The notes: a model not told the origin generated them from the letters alone. A DNA stretch of 64,000 bases from Streptomyces sp. BK340 (GCF_007827595.1 NZ_VISR01000007.1:186001-250000); one strand, 5' to 3'; positions 34,857 through 44,516 are shown, counted from the stretch's first letter. Program-made: numbers and translations.

Positions 34857-37703
34857 CTATACCGCGTTCAGCATGGTGCGGGTGAGGCTCGCACGGTTGG
34901 GTACGTCGAGTTTTCGGTAGATCCGGGCCAGGTGGCTCTCCACCGTCCGCACGCTGAGGAAGAGAGTGGCGGCGATCTCCTGGTTGGTCAGTCCGGTGCT
35001 GACAAGACCGGCGATCTCCCGTTCCCGTCCGGTGAGAACGGCAAGCGCGTCGTCGGCGCCGGGTGAACCGGGGAGCGTGGAGGCTCTGCCTCGCCGGTCG
35101 TCGACTTCAGCGGCCAGACGGGCCGAGTCGCACTGCTGGGCCAGGTCCGCGGCCCGGCCCAGCAGGCCGTCCATGTCATCGGTTCGCCCTGCGGCCCGGG
35201 ACACGTCCGCTGCCGCGAGCAGCGTCCTGCAGGTCTCGATGCGCTGACCGCCGGCTGAGAAGTCCGCGATGGCGTCGTGTGCGCACTTGACCGCCCGATC
35301 GGTGTCCCCGTTCAACGCGTGGGCGCGCATGCGTGCGCGCAGGGGGAAGCCACGTCGGCCTGTGGAGGGAAGCTGTTCGTAGGAGACCTCTGCCAGTCGC
35401 GCCCAGTGTTCGGCCGACACGTGGTCGCCCTCGGCAAGCGCCGCCTGTGCGAGGGTGTCGCACCAACGCGGCTTGCGCCAGGTGGTGAGCCTGGGCAGTT
35501 CGGGCCCTCCCGCGGCATCGACGAGGAGCCACCGGGCGCGTGCCGCGTCACCGGTGAGCAGCACGAACTCCGCGTGGAAGCAGCGGACACTGACGGCCCA
35601 GGCGAACGGCGAGGTGCTGGCGAGGGTTTCGGCGCGCTCGGCCAGTGCCAGCACCTCCTGAAGATCGCTGGGGCTGTTCAGCCAGAACAGGATCTCGGCC
35701 CGCACCATCGCGATGATCGCCTGAGCCGCGGGTCCGCCGAGGCCTTCGACGTGGCGAGCGGTTTCGTCGAGGGTCACCAGCGCACGGCGCAGGTTTCCGG
35801 AACGGAGTTGGGTGTTCGCGAGCGTGGAGAGTATCTCCCGTTGCATGTACGTCTGTCCGGTGCGCCGGGACAGCGCCGCACCGCGTTCGAGATGGCGTTC
35901 GGCGTCGGCGAGCCGTCCGAGCATGCCCTCGGTCATGCCCAGTTGGTGTGTGGCCTCCAGGTTGGCCAGGAGAGCGGCGTCGGAGGCGGCGTCGATGATT
36001 TCGGCCGCCCTGGTCGCCGTCGTCTGTGCCGTGGTCTGGTCGGCCGTGAACAGGTGGGCGACAGCGGCCTGCGCCAGGGCCTTTGCCTCACCGGCGCGGT
36101 CATGGTGCCTGCGCGCAATCTCCGCGGCCGTCTCGGCATGCTCCCGGGATGTCCGGTAGTCCTGCCGGTCGTAGGCGTAGTCGGCCAGTTCGGTGTGGAG
36201 GGCGGCGGCGGTCGCGGTGTCGTTGTCGGCCAGCGCTTCGAGTCCGGAGCGGGCGATGGCGCCGGCTTCGGAGTAGTGGCCGAGCCGTCGTTCGAGGCGG
36301 CTGGAATCGGCGATCGCGCTCGCGTCGCGGGGCGGTTGGCCGGGGATGGCCGAACGCAGTGCGTCCAGAAGCGCTCGGCTCTCGGATGCGTCTCCGGTCA
36401 GCAGCCGAGTGCGGGCGAACAGGACCTGCGCCTCGTGCCAGTGGGGTTCACCCTCGTTGATCAGCGACAAGGCGGTCCGCAGATGACTGGCTGCCACCCG
36501 GGGGGAGGTGTGGAGCGAGTCGCGTGCCGCGGCTATCAAGGTCGTGACGTGCTCCGGTTGGCCCGGGTCGGCGGCGCGTGCGATGTGATGCGCGCGCTGT
36601 GTGATCGGAGCCGCCCGCTCGGCCAGTGCCCTCTCGGCACGTTGGTGCAGGACGAAGCGCTCGGTGGGTTCGAGCCGGTGGTAGACGACGTCCCCCACCG
36701 CCCGGTGACGCAGCGACAGCTGCGGGGCGGGCTCGACAGGCCGGACCAGGTCCAGGCGGGTGAGTGTGTCGAGCGCGCGCATGGTCTCCGGCATCGCCAG
36801 GCCCGCCACCGCGGCGAGAAGCTCAGGGTGGAACCGTTCGCCGATGACCGCTGCGGCCTGGACCGTGGTGAGAGTGGTGCGGTCGAGACCGGCCAGTTCA
36901 CCGAGGATCGCCATACCCGCGTCAGTGCTCGCCTCACCGTTGGTGGCGAGCACCTTGAGGTACTGGGGGTTGCCCATGGCCTCATGCCGGACCTCGTCGA
37001 CGTCTTTCACGTCGGGATGGTCGCGGAGCAGCTCCTCGGCCTCTTCCTGGGACAGCGGTCCGAGGTTCCACACCTCCAGCAGACCCGCTGATGCCGCGCG
37101 GGACAGTACGGAAGCGAGCGCGGGCGAGAGCTGGCGCTGCCGATAGGCCATCAGGCACAACAGGGGACTGACGGCCGCCGCCTCGATCAGCCGCTCCGCG
37201 TCCGCAATCTGATCGCCGGGGAGTTGATGCAGGTCGTCCACGGCCGCCAACAGAGCGGGAGCGGATGTCTGCTGTGCTGCAGAGCGGTTCGAATCGCCCC
37301 TGGCCGGCATATCCAGGCTGTCCGGAAGGAAGGGTGCGTCCGAGCCCTGCACGTGTTTCGCGAGCACCTGGATGCCGGTCGCCCGGGCATGTGCGGCCAC
37401 CGTCCACATCAGTGCGCTCTTGCCGATGCCAGGCTCCCCGGCGAGCGCGATCGCCCGTCCTCGGCCCCACCGCACATCGGCAAGTGCGGCCACCAGCTTC
37501 TCGACCTGAGCCGCCCGGCCGAACAGGCGACGAGCGAGGGCAGGCACCCCATGGGATGCGAGTGCCGTGCCGTCTGGCTCAGCGGATGCCGGCCCCTCCG
37601 CATCGACGGTGTCGGAGATCCCGACATCCGACCGGTCCGCCGGCAGCGTCGAACGAGCGGCGGACAAATCGCCATCCTGAACATCGTGAGCCATGCAGCG
37701 CAC
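34857..37703 (-). CDS. LAL-type (AAA ATPase-LuxR) transcriptional regulator
   Basis: A 948-residue regulator. Walker A is GEPGIGKSAL near residue 90 and a Walker B-like ALLAAVDDLHQL lies near 150. A long helical repeat region spans about 350-850. The C-terminal LuxR helix-turn-helix reads LTGREREIAGLVSTGLTNQE then LFLSVRTVESHLARIYRKL. I choose GTG at 37703 because GGAG lies 9 nt upstream; the ATG at 37694 lacks a good site. Its target is unknown. The divergent side is empty of plus-strand genes, so it may act on the convergent secreted-protein gene or at a distance. Confidence 0.88.
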   Translation of the reverse strand: MRCMAHDVQDGDLSAARSTLPADRSDVGISDTVDAEGPASAEPDGTALASHGVPALARRLFGRAAQVEKLVAALADVRWGRGRAIALAGEPGIGKSALMWTVAAHARATGIQVLAKHVQGSDAPFLPDSLDMPARGDSNRSAAQQTSAPALLAAVDDLHQLPGDQIADAERLIEAAAVSPLLCLMAYRQRQLSPALASVLSRAASAGLLEVWNLGPLSQEEAEELLRDHPDVKDVDEVRHEAMGNPQYLKVLATNGEASTDAGMAILGELAGLDRTTLTTVQAAAVIGERFHPELLAAVAGLAMPETMRALDTLTRLDLVRPVEPAPQLSLRHRAVGDVVYHRLEPTERFVLHQRAERALAERAAPITQRAHHIARAADPGQPEHVTTLIAAARDSLHTSPRVAASHLRTALSLINEGEPHWHEAQVLFARTRLLTGDASESRALLDALRSAIPGQPPRDASAIADSSRLERRLGHYSEAGAIARSGLEALADNDTATAAALHTELADYAYDRQDYRTSREHAETAAEIARRHHDRAGEAKALAQAAVAHLFTADQTTAQTTATRAAEIIDAASDAALLANLEATHQLGMTEGMLGRLADAERHLERGAALSRRTGQTYMQREILSTLANTQLRSGNLRRALVTLDETARHVEGLGGPAAQAIIAMVRAEILFWLNSPSDLQEVLALAERAETLASTSPFAWAVSVRCFHAEFVLLTGDAARARWLLVDAAGGPELPRLTTWRKPRWCDTLAQAALAEGDHVSAEHWARLAEVSYEQLPSTGRRGFPLRARMRAHALNGDTDRAVKCAHDAIADFSAGGQRIETCRTLLAAADVSRAAGRTDDMDGLLGRAADLAQQCDSARLAAEVDDRRGRASTLPGSPGADDALAVLTGREREIAGLVSTGLTNQEIAATLFLSVRTVESHLARIYRKLDVPNRASLTRTMLNAV

Positions 37704-37780
37704 GATAACCGTCTCCGCTGACAAGCGGCTCTTCACTCCTGGCATTTCAGAAGGACCGGACCACGGAAGAGCGGGGTCCG

Positions 37781-39082
37781 TCAGCGTGGTACGGCCTCGA
37801 CCATGGTGATGCTGTATATCTTTCGCCGGCGCGGACTGCAGTGCAGGTCGACCACGTCGCCCACCCGGAAGCGGTTCTCCAGTTCCGGGTTCGAATCGTT
37901 CGAGAACATCGGGTGGCGCCACTCGTCCACCTTGAAGGACCACGCCCTGTGCGACCCGGGGTCCTCGATCGAACAGCAGTAGTGCACGGTGATGGTGGGC
38001 GGATCGTCGTGACGCGTGGTGTAGTCCCAGCGGGAGATCACCGCACCGCGGAAGGCCACCTCCGCCGGGACCCTCCGGATCCGGCGGTGAGCCGGCAGCC
38101 AGAGAGCCGCCACGACCGCGCCGACCAGCGCCGGGCCGGCGTCGAGTGTCACACCATGAGGAATGCGTGGGGTCAGAGCCGGCGCGACCGTCGCCGCGCA
38201 CAGGGCGATGGCCAGGAGGACGAGTTGCCACACATGGCCCCAGCGCGGTCGGTCCAGCGGCGCCGTGTCGACGACGTGCCATGACTTCTCGTACGACGAC
38301 CAGATCCGGCGGGGCGCGCGCACGGGCAACGCCGACGCCGGGCCCTTCGCCCCCACCTGCCGGTCCGGTAGCCGGTGTGCCGCGGCGTGCGGGCCGGTTC
38401 GCCACCAGGCCGACGCCTGCCGGCCGGCGGCCGTAAGACGCGAGCGGGGCCTGCGCGGGAACCACTGGAACCACAACAGCGGCACTACCGAGGGCACGAC
38501 GGTCGCTTTGAAGACCACGTCGAACACGACCGGACCGAATCCTGAGCAGGCGTACAGAACGCCCACCCACGCGAGTACCCCGGCGATCCTCAGGGTCCAG
38601 GTCAGGTACTTCTCACGTGTCGGCCGAATCAACCCGAGGGCCAAGGCCTCTTCCTGGACGCTGCGCTGAAAGCCCCGCCACCACACCCAGTACTCGTCGC
38701 CGTCCCCCGGCCCGAGCGCCTCCATCGGCACTCGGTCGACGTGGACCCGGCAGCGGTGGCGGACACGTTCGAGCAGGAGCTCCTCGAAGGCGCGCAGCGG
38801 TCGCCGGCTGTCCGCCTCATCGGCGAGCCGGACGGTTCGCGTGCCGTCGGCCTTCCGCTCAAGCCGTAGCCGGCCGGCGTGGACCAGTTCGAGACCGGTC
38901 GTCTCGATGGCCTTCGGGGTGACCTCGCCCTTCCCCAGCAGCAGGTTCACCAGTGCCGCAGCCAACTCCTGAGGCGGCGGAGGAACCGGCACGGGGGCCA
39001 TGGCCTCGCGTCTGCGCACGGCGTACACCAAGGCCCCGAACAGCACTGGACAGAGCGTGAGCACGACCAGCGAGCTCACCAT
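37781..39082 (-). CDS. Hypothetical membrane protein with C-terminal DUF3592-like domain
   Basis: A 433-residue protein with an N-terminal hydrophobic helix (LVVLTLCPVLFGALVYAV). A charged domain (about 35-165) is followed by two pairs of hydrophobic helices around 170-210 and 290-340, and then a soluble beta-rich tail: VISRWDYTTRHDDPPTITVH and FRVGDVVDLHCSPRRRKIYS. The tail resembles small DUF3592-type domains that read a physical state next to membranes; I am not sure of this. The start overlaps the stop of the upstream membrane-protein gene by 7 nt, so the two are coupled and probably interact. Confidence 0.65.
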   Translation of the reverse strand: MVSSLVVLTLCPVLFGALVYAVRRREAMAPVPVPPPPQELAAALVNLLLGKGEVTPKAIETTGLELVHAGRLRLERKADGTRTVRLADEADSRRPLRAFEELLLERVRHRCRVHVDRVPMEALGPGDGDEYWVWWRGFQRSVQEEALALGLIRPTREKYLTWTLRIAGVLAWVGVLYACSGFGPVVFDVVFKATVVPSVVPLLWFQWFPRRPRSRLTAAGRQASAWWRTGPHAAAHRLPDRQVGAKGPASALPVRAPRRIWSSYEKSWHVVDTAPLDRPRWGHVWQLVLLAIALCAATVAPALTPRIPHGVTLDAGPALVGAVVAALWLPAHRRIRRVPAEVAFRGAVISRWDYTTRHDDPPTITVHYCCSIEDPGSHRAWSFKVDEWRHPMFSNDSNPELENRFRVGDVVDLHCSPRRRKIYSITMVEAVPR

Positions 39083-39759
39083 GAGTACTCCCGGGCAGAG
39101 CCACTGGGTATCGCCGCGGCCCCCGACTCGGGACCACAGGTCTGGGCCGAGTGCAACTGCGGAGCCAGGGTCGCGACCACGACGACGGCCACCGTGACGA
39201 GCCAGGCCGTGTAGAGAGCCGTCGGCCGTATCCGTCCGTGAGAGATCGCCCACGCGATCCACGCGGAGGCCGAACCCGCGGCAAGCGCGGCCAGCAGACT
39301 CGCGGGCAGCACATGGCCCGCCGGCGGATGCTCGGGCAGCAACGCCGTGCAGTAGTCGTTGTCGTTCGTCACGGCGGTTCCCACCACCAGCAACGGGACC
39401 GCCATCGTCGCTGTCACCCAGGCCAGGGCGGACAGCAGCCGGTACAGCGGGCCGAACCGGCCCCGCACCGCGCGGGACAGCACCACGCACATCGACAGCA
39501 CCGGTATCGCCATCGTGCACGCGCCCCGGGACAGAGCGTCGACGCGGTACCCGCCCGTGACCTGTGGGTCGTCGGCCCAGTAGAAGACGATGTACGCCCC
39601 GCACACCGCGGTCACGATCACGAGCGCGGCGAGCGCGTGAGCCGTGACCCGGGCCCTGGGCGCGTGCGGAAAGGAGGCGGGCCACAGCACGCCCCGCATG
39701 TCGGTGCCCGGCCGTGCGCGGACCGCCCGCCTCCAGTACTCGCCGCTCAGCAGCTTCAC
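39076..39759 (-). CDS. Hypothetical integral membrane protein
   Basis: A 227-residue protein with about five hydrophobic helices, for example ALAALVIVTAVCGAYIVFYW and LYTAWLVTVAVVVVATLAPQ. It has no recognised domain. The start is placed at GTG 39759 because AGGGGGC lies about 8 nt upstream; an upstream start at 39804 would add 15 residues. It is coupled to the following membrane protein by a 7 nt overlap. Function unknown. Confidence 0.6.
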   Translation of the reverse strand: MKLLSGEYWRRAVRARPGTDMRGVLWPASFPHAPRARVTAHALAALVIVTAVCGAYIVFYWADDPQVTGGYRVDALSRGACTMAIPVLSMCVVLSRAVRGRFGPLYRLLSALAWVTATMAVPLLVVGTAVTNDNDYCTALLPEHPPAGHVLPASLLAALAAGSASAWIAWAISHGRIRPTALYTAWLVTVAVVVVATLAPQLHSAQTCGPESGAAAIPSGSAREYSW

Positions 39760-39843
39760 CAACCCCTGCCCCCTTGTGCACCGGAGCCGGAGGGGCGCGA
39801 ACACCGCGCCGACCGGACTCCCTTCACGACTCGTGGCTCCATG

Positions 39844-40998
39844 TCAGGAATGGGGCGACCGGGGCCTCGATGCCTGCCATGCGGTGAACAGGGGCAGTCC
39901 GCTGCCACCGGCGAAGAGTACGAAGCCGAACGGCCTGTCGAACGCGATGTGTCTGGTCCGCGGTACGCGGCCCGAGACGCTCCGGGTGTTCTTCCGGACC
40001 TGCGTCACGGCCGCCGCTCGCACACCCTCCTCGTCCATCCTGAGTACCGATTCCTGGGTGACCCCGGCGATACGGAGTGGTTCGGGAGACATGCCGGAGA
40101 AGTCGGCGCGAGCGGACACGGACAGGGGCGCGCCGAGCTGGGCGAGGTGCCGCTCCGCCTCCAGACGCGTACCCAGGTGGAGCCGCGGGAGCGCGATGGT
40201 CACCTCGTCCGCGTCGACCGGCCGTCGGTGCTCGTGCGGCGCCCAGGCGGCGGGCAGGACTTCCGCGGGGCCCCGGCCCGGCCCTCCCAGCACGAGACTC
40301 ACCTGCAGCGGCAGCCGACCGGGCTCCGCCTCGCAGAGCAGTGCCACCACATCCACCTCGTCCGCGGCGCTGCCGGAGGGGACCTCCACCGTCCAGGCGC
40401 ACTGGGGCCCCGGCAGCGTCTTGGCCATGGTCGGGACGAGGTGTTCGACGCCCTGGGCGTCGGTGAAGGTCCGGTCGGCGGTGTTCTGCTGCTTGAACCC
40501 GGATGCCCACTTGCCTTCCACCGTCAGCGCGTTGACGAGCAGAAGCAGATCGTCCTCGTCCGGGCAGTCCGGCAGCTCACGGAGGAGTCCGCCGGTCGCC
40601 CTCCGCACCCAGGCATTGATCGCCGAAGGGTCGGCGGGGTCCAGGTGACCGAAGCTGATGTCCGGCAGCCCGTCCCGGAAATCCCGGAAGACCGGGATCC
40701 GTGACCACACGCCCGTCGCGACCGCCAGCCCTTCCGTCTCCGACAGCCGGGCGGCCACCTCGGTGGCAGCGGAGGCGGCCGCCGGCCCGGCCGCACCGAG
40801 CAGTTCATGCAGTTCCTGCGCCGTCTCCGACCGGGCCCCAGCGGCAACGGCCGACAGCGCCAGCCACAGACCGATGGGCGAGCAGGCGAAATCACCGTTC
40901 GCCGCCCGCACCGGCGCGTCATCGATCACCGACGCCAGCAAGCGCTCCGTGAACGCCCGGACCGCGCCGACATGGTGAGCACGTACGACTTGAGCCAC
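39844..40998 (-). CDS. Serpin (serine protease inhibitor) family protein
   Basis: A 384-residue protein of serpin length and order. Near the N-terminus it has SPIGLWLALSAVAAGARSET, the helix B/C region of serpins. The reactive-centre hinge is DEEGVRAAAVT at about residue 315, followed by a basic reactive loop (VRKNTRSVSGRVPRTR) and the strand IAFDRPFGFVLFAGG. No signal peptide is seen, so it is probably cytoplasmic. Serpins trap proteases irreversibly through loop insertion. The GTG at 40998 has GGGAGG 4 nt upstream. Two secreted proteases are encoded in the same window, but not next to it, so the target is open. Confidence 0.85.
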   Translation of the reverse strand: MAQVVRAHHVGAVRAFTERLLASVIDDAPVRAANGDFACSPIGLWLALSAVAAGARSETAQELHELLGAAGPAAASAATEVAARLSETEGLAVATGVWSRIPVFRDFRDGLPDISFGHLDPADPSAINAWVRRATGGLLRELPDCPDEDDLLLLVNALTVEGKWASGFKQQNTADRTFTDAQGVEHLVPTMAKTLPGPQCAWTVEVPSGSAADEVDVVALLCEAEPGRLPLQVSLVLGGPGRGPAEVLPAAWAPHEHRRPVDADEVTIALPRLHLGTRLEAERHLAQLGAPLSVSARADFSGMSPEPLRIAGVTQESVLRMDEEGVRAAAVTQVRKNTRSVSGRVPRTRHIAFDRPFGFVLFAGGSGLPLFTAWQASRPRSPHS

Positions 40999-41170
40999 TC
41001 TGCCTCCCACCGCGCACCGCCCGCACGGTGCGGAACGACCTGAGCAGTACAGGCCGTTTCGGTGCAGCACCGGTAAGCCTGTCGCACCCCGTGCCGCCTC
41101 GGCATCGGTGCAATCACGCAGGCCGGTACCTAACCGGGGCACGGCCGCGGACGCCTCGGCTCCGCCGGGA

Positions 41171-42190
41171 TCAGCGCTTCTGCAAAGCGGGGTCGACCGC
41201 GGCGGGCGACTCCGCGTCGGGGATGATCCGGCGAGGGGTGCCGGTGCCGTCGGCGGGCACACTCCAGACGTCGGCGTGGCCCCGTCCCCGGGGGAGCGAG
41301 TAGGCGACGGAGTGCTCGTCGAGCCACGCGGCCTGGTCGTCCACGCTGCGGGTCTCGGCGAGCGGAGTGACCCGGTGGGTGGCCAGGTCGAGGACCGAAA
41401 GCCGCCACCCGTGGTGCGGGTCGCCGCCGACGGCGGACTTGAAGGCGATGCGGGTGCCGTCCGGGGAGAGGGAGGGGCACTCGACGTTGTCCCTGACCGT
41501 GCGCAGGCGGTGGGTGGCCAGGTCACCCAGGACCAGGTAGCGGTGGCCGGAGGTGGACATGGTCGCGTAGAAGCGGCGGTCGTCGGCGGCGAACGTGACA
41601 CCCCAGAAGTTGAGGTCCCTGGCCTTGTACGGGTTGCCCGACACGGTGACCTTCCAGTTCTCCAACGTCGGGATGAGCTCCTGAGTACGGGTGTCGAGGA
41701 TGCCGACTCGGGTGGAGAACCGCCCTCCGTTGTAGGAGTCGCCGGCGACGAACACCGTCCAGGCGACCAGCCGTCCGCTGGGCGAGACCCTGGCCCGGTT
41801 GGGCACCCCGACCAGGGGTATCTCACGGAGGGGCTTGAGGCGCCGGTCGAGGACCACGAGCTGGTAGGTCGTCAGCCCCGGGTCGAGGCGCAGGCAGAGC
41901 CCCGTGCCCCCGGCCGCGTAGAGCCTGCTGCACGACAGCGTCGACACCACCCTTCTCCCGCCCGGGGCGTTCGCCGGTACGGCGACCAGACGGCCTTGGC
42001 TGTCCGCAGCCGTGCTGCGGGCCAGCAGACGTGGCCCGGGGGCGATGGAGACGGTGCCGGTCGCCGCCGACCGCGAGGACGCCCCGGCGGCCCGGGCGTC
42101 CAGGATGGCCAGGGCTGCCAAGGCGGCCAGCGCAGCCAGATGGCCCAGGATGATGATCACGGTGAGGAGCCGGGTGTTGCGCTTGGTCAT
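41171..42190 (-). CDS. Membrane-anchored TolB/PD40-type beta-propeller protein
   Basis: A 339-residue protein with a hydrophobic N-terminal anchor (LLTVIIILGHLAALAALAAL) followed by an extracytoplasmic propeller built of PD40-like repeats: PNRARVSPSGRLVAWTVF, NVECPSLSPDGTRIAFKSAV and VDDQAAWLDEHSVAYSLP. These bind ligands or protein partners, and no catalysis is expected. Its ATG overlaps the MFS stop by 4 nt (ATGA), so it is coupled to the transporter and may monitor or assist it (inference). Confidence 0.8.
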   Translation of the reverse strand: MTKRNTRLLTVIIILGHLAALAALAALAILDARAAGASSRSAATGTVSIAPGPRLLARSTAADSQGRLVAVPANAPGGRRVVSTLSCSRLYAAGGTGLCLRLDPGLTTYQLVVLDRRLKPLREIPLVGVPNRARVSPSGRLVAWTVFVAGDSYNGGRFSTRVGILDTRTQELIPTLENWKVTVSGNPYKARDLNFWGVTFAADDRRFYATMSTSGHRYLVLGDLATHRLRTVRDNVECPSLSPDGTRIAFKSAVGGDPHHGWRLSVLDLATHRVTPLAETRSVDDQAAWLDEHSVAYSLPRGRGHADVWSVPADGTGTPRRIIPDAESPAAVDPALQKR

Positions 42191-43461
42191 GACGTGACCG
42201 ATTCCTTCTCGATCGTGGGGTGCGGAAGCAGGGTGAAGGTCGCCGTGGCCGCGACGGCGGCGGCGGCCGCGGCGGCCCAGGCCGCGGTGGTGCTCCCCCA
42301 GTTCGCCCAGGCGGCGCCGAAGGCCACCGAGGAGGCGAAGTAGGCCAGGGCCTGGACGGTCTGCACGCAGGCCAGGCCGGTGGTACGCAGGCCGGCGGGG
42401 AGGGCGGGCCCCGCCAGGGCCATCAGGACTCCGTCCGTGGCGGCGTAGAAGGCGCCGTGGCAGCAGAGCACCGCGACGGCCAGCGGCATACCGTCCATCG
42501 GGCTGCCCAGCAGCAGATATACGGCCACCAGCGCGCCGAAACCGGACAGCAGCACCGTGCGGCGGCCGAACCGGTCGGCGAGCGCGCCGAGGGGAGTGGC
42601 GAGCAGCAGGTACACCAGGTTCGTGCCCACGGCCAGGAGGGGGAACCAGCCGGTCGTCACGGTGTGGCGCTGCATCAGCAGCAGATGGACGAAGCCGTCC
42701 CCGACGGTGGCCAGCCCCAGGAGCCCGGCGGTGTACAGGAGTCTGCGGACGGATGCCTCGCGAAGGAGTCCAGCGGCGGCGCGCAGGGTGACGGGCGCGG
42801 CCGGCGGGCGCTTGTCGCGGTCGTCGCGGACGAGGAACGCCAGGGCCAGCAGGCCGGCGGCGGCCACGCAGAAGCTGGTGAGGAACAGTGCGTCGAAGGC
42901 GGCCGGGGAGACCGTTCCCACGGCCGCCAGCACGCCGAGCGCGGCCAGCGGCCCGGCGAACGCACCCGCGCTGTCCATGGCACGGTGGACCCCGAACGCC
43001 CTGCCCAGCAGCGGTTCGGGGACGGACAGTGTGATGAGCGCGTCGCGCGGGGCCGTACGCAGCCCCTTTCCGGTGCGGTCGGCGACGATGACCGCACCGA
43101 GGGCCGGCACCGAGGAGCCGGCGGCGACGAGGCCCAGCTTGGCCAGTGCCGAGACACCGTAGCCGACCGCGGCCACGGGTTTGCGCCTGCGGAAGCGGTC
43201 GGCGACGAAGCCCCCGACCGGTCGCAGCAGGGCCGTCGCCCCCGTGTACAGGCCGTCGACCATGCCGTACGCCGCCGGACTCATGTGCAGGGTGAGGACG
43301 AGGTAGAGCGGGAGGACGGCCGTGACCATCTCCGCGGAGACATCGGTGAGCAGGCTCACCGTTCCCAGTGCCAGGACGTTGGCCCCGACCGAGGCCGGGC
43401 CGGCGCGCCGGCCTCGGCCGGGGCGGTCCTTCGGCGGTCGGTCGACGGTGGACAGATACAC
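42187..43461 (-). CDS. MFS transporter
   Basis: A 424-residue major facilitator permease with about twelve helices. Visible motifs are SLLTDVSAEMVTAVLPLYLV near residue 36, GGFVADRFRRRKP near 80 and ADRTGKGLRTAPRDA near 125. The second half has ALADRFGRRTV. The motif LTDVSAEM with DRTGKGLRTAPRD is typical of a small drug/metabolite-efflux-like subgroup; the substrate is unknown. It is the first gene of a two-gene unit with the membrane-anchored propeller protein, and lies downstream of a strong terminator for the phosphoesterase gene. Confidence 0.86.
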   Translation of the reverse strand: MYLSTVDRPPKDRPGRGRRAGPASVGANVLALGTVSLLTDVSAEMVTAVLPLYLVLTLHMSPAAYGMVDGLYTGATALLRPVGGFVADRFRRRKPVAAVGYGVSALAKLGLVAAGSSVPALGAVIVADRTGKGLRTAPRDALITLSVPEPLLGRAFGVHRAMDSAGAFAGPLAALGVLAAVGTVSPAAFDALFLTSFCVAAAGLLALAFLVRDDRDKRPPAAPVTLRAAAGLLREASVRRLLYTAGLLGLATVGDGFVHLLLMQRHTVTTGWFPLLAVGTNLVYLLLATPLGALADRFGRRTVLLSGFGALVAVYLLLGSPMDGMPLAVAVLCCHGAFYAATDGVLMALAGPALPAGLRTTGLACVQTVQALAYFASSVAFGAAWANWGSTTAAWAAAAAAAVAATATFTLLPHPTIEKESVTS

Positions 43462-43495
43462 GGCCGTGCTCGCTTCCTCGGGGCGGCGGGGGAGG

Positions 43496-43535
43496 GCCGG
43501 CGGCCGGAATCAGGTGTGGGGTTCCGGCCGCCGGC
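43496..43535 (-). terminator. Hairpin terminator of the phosphoesterase gene
   Basis: A perfect 14 bp stem (43496-43509 with 43522-43535) and a 12 nt loop lie just after the phosphoesterase stop on the minus strand. Confidence 0.8.
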
Positions 43536-43554
43536 GGGTTCGCGTCGGGCTGGG

Positions 43555-44466
43555 TCAGCCCTTGGCGGAGACGGCCGAGGAGGTGTCCCAGGCGTCGGTG
43601 ATCGCGGACTTGTCCGCGGCGTTGCCGAGGGCGGGCAGCCCGTACATGTCTTCCAGGGTGCGCAGCACGTTGTAGTGGCTGATCTGCGTGCTGGACTGGT
43701 GGCCCGCCTTCACGTGGGCGCCGGCCATGGCCGTGTAGATCTGGTTGACGCTGGTGAAGTTGTCCTCGTCGAAGGTCGCGACGAACAGGCTGTTGTGGGT
43801 CTTGGCCCACTGGATGTACGGGTCCAGGTGCTTCTTGAGCCAGGAGTCACCGGTGCCGATCGAGCAGTCGTGCATGTCGTCGCACATGTCGGGGATGACG
43901 AACGACACCGTCGGCAGCTTCGTGAAGTCGCTGGGGAACGAGGAGAACGGCACGTTGTACGCGGAGCCGCTCACGGTGGGGAAGTCCGCCCAGGGGGCGT
44001 GCTTGCGCCGGTACTTGCCGCTCGTGCAGTCGGTGGAGCCGGCCTTGGGCAGGGCCTCGGAGTAGCCCTTGAAGGTCTTGCCGGCGTCCAGGAGCTGCTG
44101 CCCCAGGTTGCCGGTCCGGAACGACTTGGGGCAGTCGTCGTTCGTGACGCCCTGCTGGGAGCCGGAGAACAGCCCGATGTAGTTGGGCTGGCTGGGGTGG
44201 GTCAGGCCGAAGGAGCTGGTGAACAGCGTTCCCTGGGACGCGAGGGAGTTGAGGTAGGGGGCGCTGGAACTGCCCTTGACGGACGTGTAGTTCTTGTTCT
44301 CGAACATGGCGATGACCACGTGGTCGTACTGCGGGATCGCCGATGCGACCGGTTTGGCCGCGGAGCCGTTGTGGGCGTGCTCCGCCGACTTCACCGGGAG
44401 CACGTGCATGGCCAGGAGTGCCAGCGCGGGTGCGCACAGCAGTGGGGCGATGCGGGAAGGACGCAT
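43555..44466 (-). CDS. Secreted phosphoesterase (phospholipase C/acid phosphatase family)
   Basis: A 303-residue exported enzyme of the phosphoesterase family that includes phospholipase C and acid phosphatases. The N-terminus is a signal peptide (PSRIAPLLCAPALALLAMHV). Family features are HVVIAMFENKNYTSVKG near residue 55, where a catalytic ENxxY-type motif sits, LTHPSQPNYIGLFSGS near 95, and VIPDMCDDMHDCSIGTGDSW near 200. HNSLFVATFDEDNF near 240 holds metal-binding acidic residues. The ATG at 44466 has GGAGGG about 8 nt upstream. It follows the subtilisin gene by 50 bp on the same strand and may be cotranscribed. Confidence 0.87.
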   Translation of the reverse strand: MRPSRIAPLLCAPALALLAMHVLPVKSAEHAHNGSAAKPVASAIPQYDHVVIAMFENKNYTSVKGSSSAPYLNSLASQGTLFTSSFGLTHPSQPNYIGLFSGSQQGVTNDDCPKSFRTGNLGQQLLDAGKTFKGYSEALPKAGSTDCTSGKYRRKHAPWADFPTVSGSAYNVPFSSFPSDFTKLPTVSFVIPDMCDDMHDCSIGTGDSWLKKHLDPYIQWAKTHNSLFVATFDEDNFTSVNQIYTAMAGAHVKAGHQSSTQISHYNVLRTLEDMYGLPALGNAADKSAITDAWDTSSAVSAKG

Positions 44467-44516
44467 CGTGTAGCCCTCCTTGCGGGGATTGGCGAGGATC
44501 GGTGGGGGCGGTGGGG

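Noticed and set aside
43562-43810. N-terminal extension of the propeller/MFS frames into the phosphoesterase gene
   Set aside because: Extensions run through neighbouring genes in another frame; internal starts with ribosome-binding sites fit family length.
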